Shown here: one piece after another, positions 24,096 to 31,987 of the stretch
How the letters are laid out: every line of letters starts with the position of its first letter
How positions within the stretch are numbered: the first letter of the stretch is position 1
NCBI GenBank assembly: GCA_016882415.1
Contig: VGQL01000010.1
Location: 1 to 36,384 of the forward strand
Source: Cyanobacteria bacterium M_DeepCast_200m_mx_001
GTDB taxonomy: Bacteria; Cyanobacteriota; Cyanobacteriia; PCC-6307; Cyanobiaceae
DNA length: 36,384 nt
Direction of reading: 5' to 3'
Translations under genes and position numbers: made by a program
The notes under the pieces: model-generated
The model's database searches: none
What the model was told of the DNA's origin: nothing
The model's input: the letters and a program-made list of their open reading frames with translations, nothing else

Positions 24096-24284
24096 TTGCA
24101 CGTCACACACTGCGGGGATGAGCACCTGATCAGCCTCAGCAGTGATGAGGCCGCCTCCCTCGTGGATGCCTGTGCCCTGCTGCTGCTGGCCTCCCAGACC
24201 ACGGCGGGCTGTGAGCTGAAGCCCGAGATGGCGGCGGTGCTGCGCACCGTGTTCGAACAGTTCAGCAGCCACACGGTCGAGTGA
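24096..24284 (+). CDS. small protein of unknown function
   Basis: A 62-residue frame starts with TTG 24096, five bases after an AGGG-type ribosome site, and ends at 24284. The sequence begins with two strands (HVTHCGDEHLISLSSDEA), followed by a helix (ASLVDACALLLLASQTT) and a second helix (PEMAAVLRTVFEQF). The ordered alternation looks like a real small alpha/beta protein. I do not recognise the family. DUF2499 starts 20 bases downstream. Confidence 0.65.
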   Translation: MHVTHCGDEHLISLSSDEAASLVDACALLLLASQTTAGCELKPEMAAVLRTVFEQFSSHTVE

Positions 24285-24304
24285 TGGCCGCCTAGACCGG
24301 GGGC

Positions 24305-24601
24305 ATGCACGCCCTCTCCTTACCCACCTGGTGGATCCACGTGGCCTCCGTGTTGGAGTGGGGCCTGGCCATGGTGGCGATCCAACGCTGGGGCCAGCGG
24401 CGCGGTGAACCGGAGTGGAGCTGGCTCTCCCTGGCCATGGCCCCGGCCCTGGTGAGTGCCATGGCGGCCTGCACCTGGCACCTGTTTGACAATGCCCCGG
24501 CCCTCGATGGGCTGGTGGTGCTGCAGGCCGGTTGCACGCTGCTCGGCAACGGCACCCTGGCCCTGGCGGCCTGGAACCTCAACCGACGGGCGGGGGCCTG
24601 A
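24305..24601 (+). CDS. DUF2499 membrane protein
   Basis: This 98-residue protein has three hydrophobic segments (about 12-25, 40-56 and 66-90) and the conserved LPTWWIHVASVLEW start and MAACTWHLFDN middle of DUF2499, a family of cyanobacteria and plastids. Its function is unknown. The DUF3593 gene begins three bases after its stop. In phototrophs these two families often occur side by side, which suggests that they form one membrane complex. Confidence 0.85.
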   Translation: MHALSLPTWWIHVASVLEWGLAMVAIQRWGQRRGEPEWSWLSLAMAPALVSAMAACTWHLFDNAPALDGLVVLQAGCTLLGNGTLALAAWNLNRRAGA

Positions 24602-24604
24602 GCC

Positions 24605-24934
24605 ATGGCCACGGCCCTGCTGCAGAGCCTCGCGGCCATCGACCCCGCACCGCTGTTCGCCGGCTCCCTGGCCCCTTACCTGCTGTTCCTGTGGTGGAGC
24701 TGGCGCAGCGGCCGCATGCCCCGGATGGCCTTCTGGGGCTTTTGCCTCACCCTGTTGTTCGTGCTGGTGACCATCGCCGCCGCCCTGGTGGCCGAGGGGG
24801 TGTACGGACGTCAGCTGGCGGATGTGGATCCGCTGCATGGGGGGGCCGAAGCCTTTCTCACCCTCAGCAATCTGCTGGTGTTGCTGGGATTTCGGGAGAG
24901 GCCGGCCGACCCCGGGGCGGTGAACAAGTCTTAA
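24605..24934 (+). CDS. DUF3593 membrane protein
   Basis: This 109-residue protein is the DUF3593 partner of the preceding DUF2499 gene. It has two or three hydrophobic segments (about 18-33, 43-65, 84-97) and the conserved DPAPLFAGSLAPYLLFLWW and DPLHGGAEAFLTLSNLLVLLGF stretches. The function is unknown and thylakoid or envelope location is inferred from its occurrence in phototrophs. psaK lies 57 bases downstream. Confidence 0.85.
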   Translation: MATALLQSLAAIDPAPLFAGSLAPYLLFLWWSWRSGRMPRMAFWGFCLTLLFVLVTIAAALVAEGVYGRQLADVDPLHGGAEAFLTLSNLLVLLGFRERPADPGAVNKS

Positions 24935-24991
24935 GCGGCCCAGGCCGCAGGCCTTTCCCCCTCAGAAGATGAGGAGTCGCCTGAGATTTCG

Positions 24992-25249
24992 ATGCTCGAT
25001 CCCCTGCTGGCCATCGCCCCCGCTTCCGTTGCCTGGTCCCCGAAGGTGGGCCTGGTGATGATCGTTGCCAATGTGATCGCCATCGGCATCGGCAAAGCCA
25101 CCATGAAGTACCCCAATGAGGGTGCCAAGCTGCCGAACCCCACCATGTTCGGTGGCATGAGCCACGCCGCCCTGCTGGCCACCACCTCCTTCGGCCACAT
25201 CCTGGGCATGGGCGCGATCCTGGGGCTGGCCGCCCGCGGCGTGGTCTGA
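24992..25249 (+). CDS. psaK: photosystem I reaction centre subunit PsaK
   Basis: PsaK is a two-helix thylakoid protein at the edge of photosystem I that binds chlorophyll and carotenoid and helps couple antenna to the core. The 85-residue product has two transmembrane segments (about 18-35 and 58-80) with the diagnostic loop KYPNEGAKLPNPTMFGGMSHAALLATTSFGH. The ATG at 24992 follows a GAGGAG 15 bases upstream, rather far for a ribosome site. A GC-rich hairpin follows at 25273-25299. Confidence 0.96.
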   Translation: MLDPLLAIAPASVAWSPKVGLVMIVANVIAIGIGKATMKYPNEGAKLPNPTMFGGMSHAALLATTSFGHILGMGAILGLAARGVV

Positions 25250-25272
25250 GTCCAGCCCTCTGCGTACAGCGG

Positions 25273-25299
25273 GCCGGGGTGACCGAACGTCGCCCCGGC
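25273..25299. terminator. bidirectional terminator-like hairpin between convergent genes
   Basis: Bases 73-82 and 90-99 of this block pair as GCCGGGGTGA with TCGCCCCGGC, a ten-pair stem with one wobble and a seven-base loop. It lies between psaK and the convergent FAD oxidoreductase gene. There is no T run, so termination strength is uncertain. Confidence 0.5.
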
Positions 25300-25326
25300 T
25301 CCACCACAAGCCCCAACCACCAACCC

Positions 25327-26511
25327 TTACCGCCAGCCCAGGGCGTAGGGCAGGGCCCGCAGCCCATAGCGTTCAAAGCGGTACTCGAACAGCAGGGCCG
25401 AGAGGTCATCGGCACTGCAGGCCTCCAGGCCCCCCAGCAGGCGGGCCAGGCGGCGATCCGCCGCCGCTGATCGCAGCCCCAGCCAGGTGCGTTGGGCCAG
25501 GCGCCCACTGAGGCTCCAGCGCCAACCCAGGCGGCGGCGCAACTGCGCCGGATAGTGCCGCAGGCAACGGCCGTCGCCCTGCAGGGCCCGCAGCAGCAGC
25601 GGCGCCAACACCGCGCTGCTGCTCAGGGCGTGGCGGATGCCCTCGCCCCCCAGCAGGTTGGCGGTGCTCACCGCATCCCCCAGCCCCAGCAGCGGGCCCC
25701 GCTGGTGGGGTTCACGGCGGCGGATGCTGCTGCGCACCAGGCCGCCGTGGCGATCGAGCACGGCGGCCCCCTCCAGCCCGAGGCGCCGCTGCAGCTGTTG
25801 CAGCAGGCCCTGCAGAGGGGGTTGCGGATGGGCGGCATCCGTCAGCCGGCAGATGCCCAGTTTGAGCACCCCCGGCCCCATGGGAAACACCCAGCCGTAG
25901 CCCTGGGGCACCCAGTCGCTGCCGAGCATGAAGCTCAGCTGATCCGCCCACTTCCCCCACAGCTGGGCGTCCACCTGCAGCAACCACTCCACCCCCACGC
26001 CGCTCACCAGGGGGTGCGCCGCCGCCGGGGGATCCCCCAGCAGAGCCCGCTGCTGCCCCGTGGCATCCACCAGCCAGCGGGGTTGCAGCAGCCGGCGCTG
26101 GCCTGTGCCATCGCGCAACTGCACCCGGGCCCCCTCCCCATCGGGCTGCCAGTGTTCAGCGGTGGAGTCCAGCTCCACCACGGCCCCGGCGGCGGCGGCC
26201 CGCTCCGCCAGCCAACAGCGCAGGGCGCCGAAATCCAGCACGGCGCCGAGGGTGTGGGGTGCCCGCCAGTGGCGCCGCTGCCCGCCGGGCCCCAGCAGCT
26301 GCCAGCCCTGCCAACGGGCCGCGATCACCGACTCCGGCAGGCCGTGGTGCTCCACTGCGGACCAGGGCAGGGCGGCACTGCTGAAGGCCGCTTGGCGCAG
26401 ATCCGGCAGCCGATCAATCAGCAGCACCGGAGTGCCGGCACGGGCCAGCCGCCAGGCCAGGTCGGCACCGGCGGGGCCGGCACCGACGATCAACACCTCG
26501 GGATCAGACAC
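25327..26511 (-). CDS. FAD-dependent oxidoreductase (geranylgeranyl-reductase-like)
   Basis: This 394-residue flavoprotein has an N-terminal FAD-binding [17 protein letters not shown] and, later, the [17 protein letters not shown] segment that completes the FAD site in geranylgeranyl-reductase and lycopene-cyclase relatives. The substrate is not certain. The start is GTG 26511, which lies inside the last codons of dxs: the two genes overlap by eight bases, so they are co-expressed. With dxs supplying isoprenoid precursors, a prenyl or carotenoid substrate is a sensible inference. Confidence 0.82.
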   Translation of the reverse strand: MSDPEVLIVGAGPAGADLAWRLARAGTPVLLIDRLPDLRQAAFSSAALPWSAVEHHGLPESVIAARWQGWQLLGPGGQRRHWRAPHTLGAVLDFGALRCWLAERAAAAGAVVELDSTAEHWQPDGEGARVQLRDGTGQRRLLQPRWLVDATGQQRALLGDPPAAAHPLVSGVGVEWLLQVDAQLWGKWADQLSFMLGSDWVPQGYGWVFPMGPGVLKLGICRLTDAAHPQPPLQGLLQQLQRRLGLEGAAVLDRHGGLVRSSIRRREPHQRGPLLGLGDAVSTANLLGGEGIRHALSSSAVLAPLLLRALQGDGRCLRHYPAQLRRRLGWRWSLSGRLAQRTWLGLRSAAADRRLARLLGGLEACSADDLSALLFEYRFERYGLRALPYALGWR

Positions 26512-28411
26512 CCACCGGCTGGCGGCGCAGGCTGTTGAAGCGCTGGAGGATGCCGTCGGCCATCTGGGGCGGGGTCAGCCCCAGGGCCTGCTTGCTCTGG
26601 TCGGGGCTGGCGTGGTCCACCAGCTGGTCGGGGATGCCGATGCGATGCACCGGCACGAGCACGTCGTGGTCGTTGAGGGTTTCCACCACGGCGGCGCCGA
26701 AGCCACCGGCGAGGCAGCCCTCCTCCATGGTCACCACGCGGCCAATGCGGCGCGCCATGGGCAGGATCAGGGCCTCATCCAGGGGGCGCAGGAAACGGGC
26801 GTTGATCACGGCGGCCCGCACCCCCTGCTCCTGCAGCAGACCGGCGGTGGCCATGGCGGGGGCCACCATGGCGCCGTAGGCCACGATCAGGAGGTCGTCG
26901 CCATCGGCCAGCAGCTCGCCACGGCCGATCTCCAGGGGCTGCCAGCCCTCCTCCACCAGCGGGGCACCCTCCCCTTCACCGCGGGGAATGCGCAGGGCGG
27001 TGGGGCCGTTGTGCTGCAGGCAGGTGATCAGCATGCGCTGCAGTTCGGCCTCATCCTTCGGGGCCATCACCGTGAAATTGGGCACACAGCGCAGGTAACT
27101 GATGTCGTACTGGCCCTGGTGGGTGGGGCCATCGGCCCCCACGATGCCGGCCCGGTCCATCACGAAGGTGACGGGCAGGTTCTGAATGCCCACGTCGTGG
27201 ATCAGCTGGTCGTAGGCCCGCTGCAGGAAGGTGCTGTAGATGGCACACACCGGCCGCAGGCCCTCACAGGCCATGCCGGCGGCCATGGTCACCGCGTGCT
27301 GCTCGGCGATGCCCACATCGAAATATTGGTGCGGGCGGGCCTTCTCCAGCAGATCCAGGCCGGTGCCGGTGGCCATGGCGGCGGTGATGCCCACCACCCG
27401 AGGGTCCTGCTCGCAGATCTTGATCAGGGTCTGGCCGAAGACCTTGCTGTAGCTGGGGGGCTTGGGCTTGCTGGAGGGGTAGGCCTTGCCGGTGGCCAGA
27501 TCGAAGGCGCTCTGGGCGTGGTAGCCCACCTGGTCTTCCTCGGCATAGGCGTAGCCCTTGCCCTTGGTGGTGGCCACATGCACCAGCACCGGGCCCTCGT
27601 GCTCATGGGCCTGCTGGAACACCTTGATCATGCCGGCCATGTCGTGGCCGTCCACGGGGCCCATGTAGGTGAAGCCCAACTCCTCGAACACGGCGCCCAG
27701 CTTGGGCACCGCCAGGCGCTTCATGCTCTCCTTGAGGTTCTTGAGCTCCGTGGGCAGCTCCCCGTGCAGGAAGGGGAGGTGCTTGATGGCCTCCTCGGCG
27801 TTGTCCTGCAGGAACTGCAGCGGCTTGCTGTGCCGCATGCGGTTGAGGTGGGTGGAGAGGGCCCCCACCGGTGGGCTGATCGACATGTCGTTGTCGTTCA
27901 GCACCACCAGCAGGCGCGTCTTGGGCAGGTGGCCGGCATGGTTGATGGCCTCCAGGGCCATGCCACCGGTGAGGGAGCCGTCGCCGATCACGGCCACGCA
28001 CTTGAAAGCTTCACGGCGCTGGTCCCGAGCCAGGGCCATGCCCAGGGCCGCCGAGATGGAGGTGCTGGCGTGGCCGGCACCGAAATGGTCGAAGCGGCTC
28101 TCGCAGCGCTTGAGGTACCCCGCCACCCCGTTCTGCTGCCGCAGGGTGTGGAAGTCGTTGTAGCGGCCGGTGATCAGCTTGTGGGGGTAGGCCTGGTGGC
28201 CCACATCCCAGACCACACGGTCGTGGTCAAGGTCGAGGGTTTGGTAGAGGGCCAGGGTGAGTTCCACCACCCCCAGGCCGGGGCCCAGGTGGCCGCCGCT
28301 GGTGCTCACCACCTCCAGGTGGCGCTCCCGGATCTGGCGGGCGATCCCTTCGAGCTCGGCGAGGCTCAGGCCGTGCAGCTGATTCGGATGCGTCAGCTCA
28401 CTGAGATGCAT
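26504..28411 (-). CDS. dxs: 1-deoxy-D-xylulose-5-phosphate synthase
   Basis: Dxs condenses pyruvate and glyceraldehyde 3-phosphate in the first step of the MEP pathway, feeding carotenoids, phytol and quinones. The 635-residue product is full length: thiamine-diphosphate motif GDGSLTGG...N near 150-180, [14 protein letters not shown] and the histidine-containing [13 protein letters not shown], then the transketolase-type pyrimidine domain with [17 protein letters not shown] and [15 protein letters not shown], and the C-terminal domain. ATG 28411 gives the conserved MHLSEL start. It is divergent from ilvA and overlaps the downstream FAD oxidoreductase. Confidence 0.97.
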   Translation of the reverse strand: MHLSELTHPNQLHGLSLAELEGIARQIRERHLEVVSTSGGHLGPGLGVVELTLALYQTLDLDHDRVVWDVGHQAYPHKLITGRYNDFHTLRQQNGVAGYLKRCESRFDHFGAGHASTSISAALGMALARDQRREAFKCVAVIGDGSLTGGMALEAINHAGHLPKTRLLVVLNDNDMSISPPVGALSTHLNRMRHSKPLQFLQDNAEEAIKHLPFLHGELPTELKNLKESMKRLAVPKLGAVFEELGFTYMGPVDGHDMAGMIKVFQQAHEHEGPVLVHVATTKGKGYAYAEEDQVGYHAQSAFDLATGKAYPSSKPKPPSYSKVFGQTLIKICEQDPRVVGITAAMATGTGLDLLEKARPHQYFDVGIAEQHAVTMAAGMACEGLRPVCAIYSTFLQRAYDQLIHDVGIQNLPVTFVMDRAGIVGADGPTHQGQYDISYLRCVPNFTVMAPKDEAELQRMLITCLQHNGPTALRIPRGEGEGAPLVEEGWQPLEIGRGELLADGDDLLIVAYGAMVAPAMATAGLLQEQGVRAAVINARFLRPLDEALILPMARRIGRVVTMEEGCLAGGFGAAVVETLNDHDVLVPVHRIGIPDQLVDHASPDQSKQALGLTPPQMADGILQRFNSLRRQPVGV

Positions 28412-28487
28412 GCCCGAGGCCTTGAACCTGGATGAGCCTACGCGCTGCCACCGGTGGAGTGTCGGTTCAGGGCAGACGTTCTGGAGC

Positions 28488-28515
28488 TTGCCTGCGGCCC
28501 TTGGCACACTAATGG
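28488..28515 (+). promoter_or_regulatory. promoter candidate for ilvA
   Basis: TTGCCT (28488-28493) and TAATGG (28510-28515) are spaced by 16 bases in the 119-base gap between divergent dxs and ilvA. If active, the ilvA leader would be only about ten bases long. Visual match only. Confidence 0.35.
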
Positions 28516-28530
28516 GATCACCGCAGGGCC

Positions 28531-30132
28531 ATGAGCACAAACCCCGCCAGCCACCAGGGCCCGCCCTGGCCGACGGAGCAGGAGATGCTGCAACGCATCC
28601 TGCGGGCGCGGGTGTACGACGTGGCAATCGAATCGCCCCTGGATCCCGCCCCCAACCTGTCGAGGCGCCTGCAGAACACCGTGCTGCTGAAGCGGGAAGA
28701 CCTGCAGCCGGTGTTCAGCTTCAAGCTGCGCGGTGCCTACAACAAAATGGTGGGACTGAGCCCGGCAGAGCTGGAGCGCGGGGTGATCGCCGCCAGCGCC
28801 GGCAACCATGCCCAGGGGGTGGCCCTCGGGGCCCAGAAGCTGGGCTGCCGGGCCGTGATCGTGATGCCGGTGACCACGCCGGAGATGAAGGTGAGGGCGG
28901 TGGGCAACCGCGGCGCGGAGGTGGTGCTGCACGGCGACACCTATGACGCCGCCTGCGCGGAGGCGCTGCGGCTGGCCCAGGAGCGCGGACTCACCTTCAT
29001 CCACCCCTTCGATGACCCGGAGGTGATCGCCGGCCAGGGCACCATCGCCCTGGAGATCCTGCGCCAGTGCTCCGAACCGCCGGATGCCATCTACGTGGCG
29101 GTGGGGGGTGGCGGCCTGATCGCCGGCATCGCCGCTTACGTGAAGAGCCTCTGGCCCGAGGTGGAGGTGATCGGCGTGGAGCCGGTGGATGCCGATGCCA
29201 TGACCCGTTCCCTGGCCAAGGGGGAACGGGTGACCCTCGAGCAGGTGGGGCTGTTCGCCGATGGGGTGGCGGTTCGGGAGGTGGGGGTTCAGACCTTTGA
29301 ACTGGCCCGCCGCCACGTGGACGCCATGGTGACCGTGGACACCGATGCCATCTGTGCCGCCATCAAGGACGTCTTTGAGGACACCCGCTCGATCCTTGAG
29401 CCGGCGGGGGCCCTGGCGGTGGCCGGCATGAAGGCCGATGTGGCCCAGCGGGGCCGGCGGGGCCAGACCCTGGTGGCGGTGGCCTGTGGCGCCAACATGA
29501 ATTTCGATCGCCTGCGCTTCGTGGCGGAACGCACGGAGATCAGCGAAGACCGCGAGGCGATGCTGGCGGTGGAAATCCCGGAGCGGGCCGGCAGCCTGCG
29601 GGAGTTCTGCACACTGCTGGGGCAGCGCAACCTCACCGAATTCAGCTATCGCCTGGCGGACCCAGGCCGGGCGCACATCCTGGTGGGGGTGCAGACCAGC
29701 GGCAGCCGCGACGAGCAGGCCCTGATCCAGGACCTGCAACAGGCGGGCTTCCCCTGCCTCGACCTCTCCAACGACGAGCTCGCCAAGCTGCACCTGCGTC
29801 ACATGGTGGGGGGGCGCATGCCCGTCGGGGCCGGCGAAGCGGCCGGCCAGGGGCGGGAACTGCTCTATCGCTTCGAATTCCCGGAGCGGCCGGGGGCGCT
29901 GATGCGCTTCCTCACCAGCCTTCACCCCAACTGGAACATCAGCATCTTTCATTACCGCAACCACGGGGCCGACATGGGGCGGATCGTGGTGGGCGTGCAG
30001 GTGCCGCCCCAGGAGATGGACGACTGGCAGGACTTCCTGCAGGGCTTGGGATACCAATCCGTGGATGAAACCGAGAATCCCGCCTACCGCCTGTTTCTGG
30101 GGGAACTGGCCGGAGCCGTCGGGGTGGGATAA
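28531..30132 (+). CDS. ilvA: threonine ammonia-lyase, biosynthetic
   Basis: IlvA makes 2-oxobutanoate from threonine as the first step of isoleucine synthesis. The 533-residue protein has the PLP-binding lysine in [11 protein letters not shown] (K65), the phosphate-binding [11 protein letters not shown] near 190-200 and [10 protein letters not shown]. The C-terminal part (about 340-525) contains two ACT-like regulatory repeats, each opening with an ERAGSL/ERPGAL-type strand, so isoleucine feedback is expected. The length matches the E. coli-type long enzyme. scpB follows after a short gap. Confidence 0.96.
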   Translation: MSTNPASHQGPPWPTEQEMLQRILRARVYDVAIESPLDPAPNLSRRLQNTVLLKREDLQPVFSFKLRGAYNKMVGLSPAELERGVIAASAGNHAQGVALGAQKLGCRAVIVMPVTTPEMKVRAVGNRGAEVVLHGDTYDAACAEALRLAQERGLTFIHPFDDPEVIAGQGTIALEILRQCSEPPDAIYVAVGGGGLIAGIAAYVKSLWPEVEVIGVEPVDADAMTRSLAKGERVTLEQVGLFADGVAVREVGVQTFELARRHVDAMVTVDTDAICAAIKDVFEDTRSILEPAGALAVAGMKADVAQRGRRGQTLVAVACGANMNFDRLRFVAERTEISEDREAMLAVEIPERAGSLREFCTLLGQRNLTEFSYRLADPGRAHILVGVQTSGSRDEQALIQDLQQAGFPCLDLSNDELAKLHLRHMVGGRMPVGAGEAAGQGRELLYRFEFPERPGALMRFLTSLHPNWNISIFHYRNHGADMGRIVVGVQVPPQEMDDWQDFLQGLGYQSVDETENPAYRLFLGELAGAVGVG

Positions 30133-30156
30133 CTTGCCGCTGTGACCGGGGGTGCC

Positions 30157-30738
30157 ATGGATCGCGAATCCCCTGAACCCCTGCTGGAGCACCGGGATTC
30201 GCTCTCGCTGCCGGCTCGCCTGGAGGCGATTCTCTATCTGAAGGGCCGCGCCCTCACCCTGGGGGAGCTGGCGGAGATCGCCGGCGTCAGCCGCGATGAG
30301 GTGGAGCTGGGGCTGATCACCCTGATGGCCGACTACGCCCACCGGGACACGGCCCTGGAGGTGCGCCAGGAGGGTCAGCGCTACAGCCTGCAGCTGCGGG
30401 ATGGCCTGGGGGATCTGGTGCAGAACCTGCTGCCGGTGGACCTTTCCACCGCCGCCCTGCGCACCCTGGCCACGATCGCCCTCAAGAAGCGGATCCTGCA
30501 GTCGGAGCTGGTGGATCTGCGGGGCTCCAGCGCCTACGACCACATCAAGGAACTGCTGGCCCAGAACTTCATCGAGCGCAAGCGCCAGAGCGAGGGGCGC
30601 TCCTTCTGGCTCAGCCTGAGCGAGAAGTTCCACCGCACCTTCTCGGTGAAAACCGACGACCTGGTGCCGCGGCGCCAGGCCACCGCCGCCAGCGAGCCCC
30701 CCGCCGCGGAGCCGGAACCCGAGCCCCAGGCGGCCTGA
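30157..30738 (+). CDS. scpB: SMC-Scp complex subunit ScpB
   Basis: ScpB is a winged-helix kleisin-associated subunit of the bacterial condensin, needed for chromosome organisation. This 193-residue product has the first winged helix (LEAILYLKGRALTLGELAEIAG, then a RYSLQL wing) and a second (STAALRTLATIALKKRILQSELVDLRG, then ERKRQSEGRSFWLSLSEKFHRTF). A Pro/Glu-rich tail ends the protein. ATG 30157 is chosen; GTG 30142 would add five residues. scpA and smc are not adjacent. Confidence 0.88.
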   Translation: MDRESPEPLLEHRDSLSLPARLEAILYLKGRALTLGELAEIAGVSRDEVELGLITLMADYAHRDTALEVRQEGQRYSLQLRDGLGDLVQNLLPVDLSTAALRTLATIALKKRILQSELVDLRGSSAYDHIKELLAQNFIERKRQSEGRSFWLSLSEKFHRTFSVKTDDLVPRRQATAASEPPAAEPEPEPQAA

Positions 30739-30791
30739 ATCGCTCTGCCTAAAGTCGGCCCAGACCACACCACCTTCCCCACACGGCACCC

Positions 30792-31079
30792 ATGGCACCA
30801 GTGATCGGCGATCTGATCGGGGTTCTGGCCCAGACCCTGTCGATCTACACCCTGGTGCTGCTGGTGCGGGTGCTGCTCACCTGGTTCCCCAACCTGGACT
30901 GGGGCAACCCGGTGCTCTCCACCGTGAGCGCCGTCACCGACCCCTATCTGAATGTGTTCCGCGGCCTGATTCCGCCCCTGGGGGGCCTGGATCTCTCCGC
31001 GATCGTGGCCTTCCTGGCCCTGCAGCTGATCCAGACACTGCTGGAGCAGAGCCGGGTGTTCTTCTACGCCGCCTATTGA
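30792..31079 (+). CDS. YggT family membrane protein
   Basis: This 95-residue protein has two hydrophobic segments (about 8-30 and 66-88) flanking the loop with NPVLSTVSAVTDPYLNVFRGLIPPLGGLDLS, the YggT/Ycf19 signature. In cyanobacteria and chloroplasts relatives take part in membrane or nucleoid organisation and cytochrome b6 assembly; the role here is not defined. It lies 53 bases after scpB on the same strand. Confidence 0.9.
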   Translation: MAPVIGDLIGVLAQTLSIYTLVLLVRVLLTWFPNLDWGNPVLSTVSAVTDPYLNVFRGLIPPLGGLDLSAIVAFLALQLIQTLLEQSRVFFYAAY

Positions 31080-31081
31080 GG

Positions 31082-31094
31082 GCCCCGGCGGGGC
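31082..31094. terminator. short GC hairpin between convergent genes
   Basis: GCCCC and GGGGC pair around a three-base loop in the 16 bases between yggT and the convergent secreted-protein gene. Only five pairs and no T run, so at best a weak bidirectional terminator. Confidence 0.3.
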
Positions 31095-31095
31095 A

Positions 31096-31578
31096 TCAGG
31101 AGGCCACGTCCTGCTCCAGGGGCAGCAGGTCGTCGTAGGCGCCGGCACGGGTGCGCACCGGGGCCTTGAAGCCGCGGGCCTTGACGTTGGTGAAGCTGAA
31201 GGGGCCGGGGGTCCCGGCGGGCACCGCCAGGCGCAGGGCAAAGCCGGAGTCGCCCGGGGGCACATCGCCGATGGAGCCCACCCGCGATCGGTTCTGCAGC
31301 ACCGGCTCGCCGCTGGCATCGAGGATCTGGGCGAACACATCGGTGTCCACGACGGGCTTGCGGCCGGGGTTGGTCACGGTGCCCCGCAGCACGTAACAGC
31401 TGGCACCACTGGGGCGCCGCAGCTGCGGCTGGGCGCCGATGTCATCGCTGGGGCAGGGCTCCAGGCTCACCTGAGACACGCTGAGGTCGGCGGCCGCCTG
31501 GGCCGGGGCCACGGCGGGCAGCAACAGGGTGCCGAGGCAGAGCAGCGCGGCCAGAAGGTGACGGTGCAGGGCGCGCAT
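31096..31578 (-). CDS. secreted protein with an FxLYD-like beta domain
   Basis: This 160-residue protein starts with a signal peptide (hydrophobic 7-22, then PAVAPAQAAA). The mature part is strand-rich and resembles FxLYD/CARDB-type modules: CYVLRGTVTNPGRKPVVDTDVFAQILD and SIGDVPPGDSGFALRLAVP. The cysteines near 41 and 60 could pair. The exact family is not certain. ATG 31578 is chosen over TTG 31602; the TTG overlaps the upstream stop, so coupling is also possible. MazG-like is upstream on the same strand. Confidence 0.78.
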   Translation of the reverse strand: MRALHRHLLAALLCLGTLLLPAVAPAQAAADLSVSQVSLEPCPSDDIGAQPQLRRPSGASCYVLRGTVTNPGRKPVVDTDVFAQILDASGEPVLQNRSRVGSIGDVPPGDSGFALRLAVPAGTPGPFSFTNVKARGFKAPVRTRAGAYDDLLPLEQDVAS

Positions 31579-31598
31579 GGTGGGCTGACAACGGATGG

Positions 31599-31928
31599 TC
31601 AACGGTGGTCGCCGCTGCCGGAGATCACGTTACGGGCGGCGCGGCTGGCCAGTTTCTGCAGGTTGGCCTCGGCGATCTGATCCAGCTCAAAGCCCAGCTC
31701 ACTGGCGAGTTGGGCCACGTACCAGAGCACGTCCCCCAGCTCCAACATCAGGGATTGCTTCACCTCGGGTGTGAAGGTGCCGCTCTGGTCCCGCAGCACC
31801 TTTTTCACCTTGTCGGCCACCTCACCGGCCTCGCCGCAGAGCCCGAGGGTGGGATAGATGGGGTTGGCGCCCACATCGGGGTAGCGGGCTGTCTCCCGGG
31901 CACCCCGCTGATAGGCATTGAGATCCAT
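31599..31928 (-). CDS. MazG-like nucleoside triphosphate pyrophosphohydrolase
   Basis: This 109-residue all-alpha enzyme carries the MazG/dUTPase-superfamily metal motif: E33-x2-E36 in LCGEAGEVADKVKK and E63-x2-D66 in MLELGDVLWYVAQL. Such enzymes remove non-canonical or surplus NTPs; the substrate is not known. ATG 31928 is the only suitable start. The pyk gene is divergent, 59 bases away. Confidence 0.9.
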   Translation of the reverse strand: MDLNAYQRGARETARYPDVGANPIYPTLGLCGEAGEVADKVKKVLRDQSGTFTPEVKQSLMLELGDVLWYVAQLASELGFELDQIAEANLQKLASRAARNVISGSGDHR

Positions 31929-31987
31929 TGCAGCAGCTGCGTTGGCGGGCCCCGATGATAGGGTCCAAGCCCCTATGGCCTTGCCGA

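Noticed and set aside
26060-28435. Long plus-strand reading frame (about 791 codons) antisense to dxs
   Set aside because: It is rich in His, Gly and Gln repeats with no domain features, and it lies entirely over dxs and the FAD gene. It is a shadow caused by high GC and third-position bias.
28438-30798. Long minus-strand reading frame (about 786 codons) antisense to ilvA and scpB
   Set aside because: Low-complexity composition typical of a reverse-strand shadow; ilvA and scpB on the plus strand are unmistakable.
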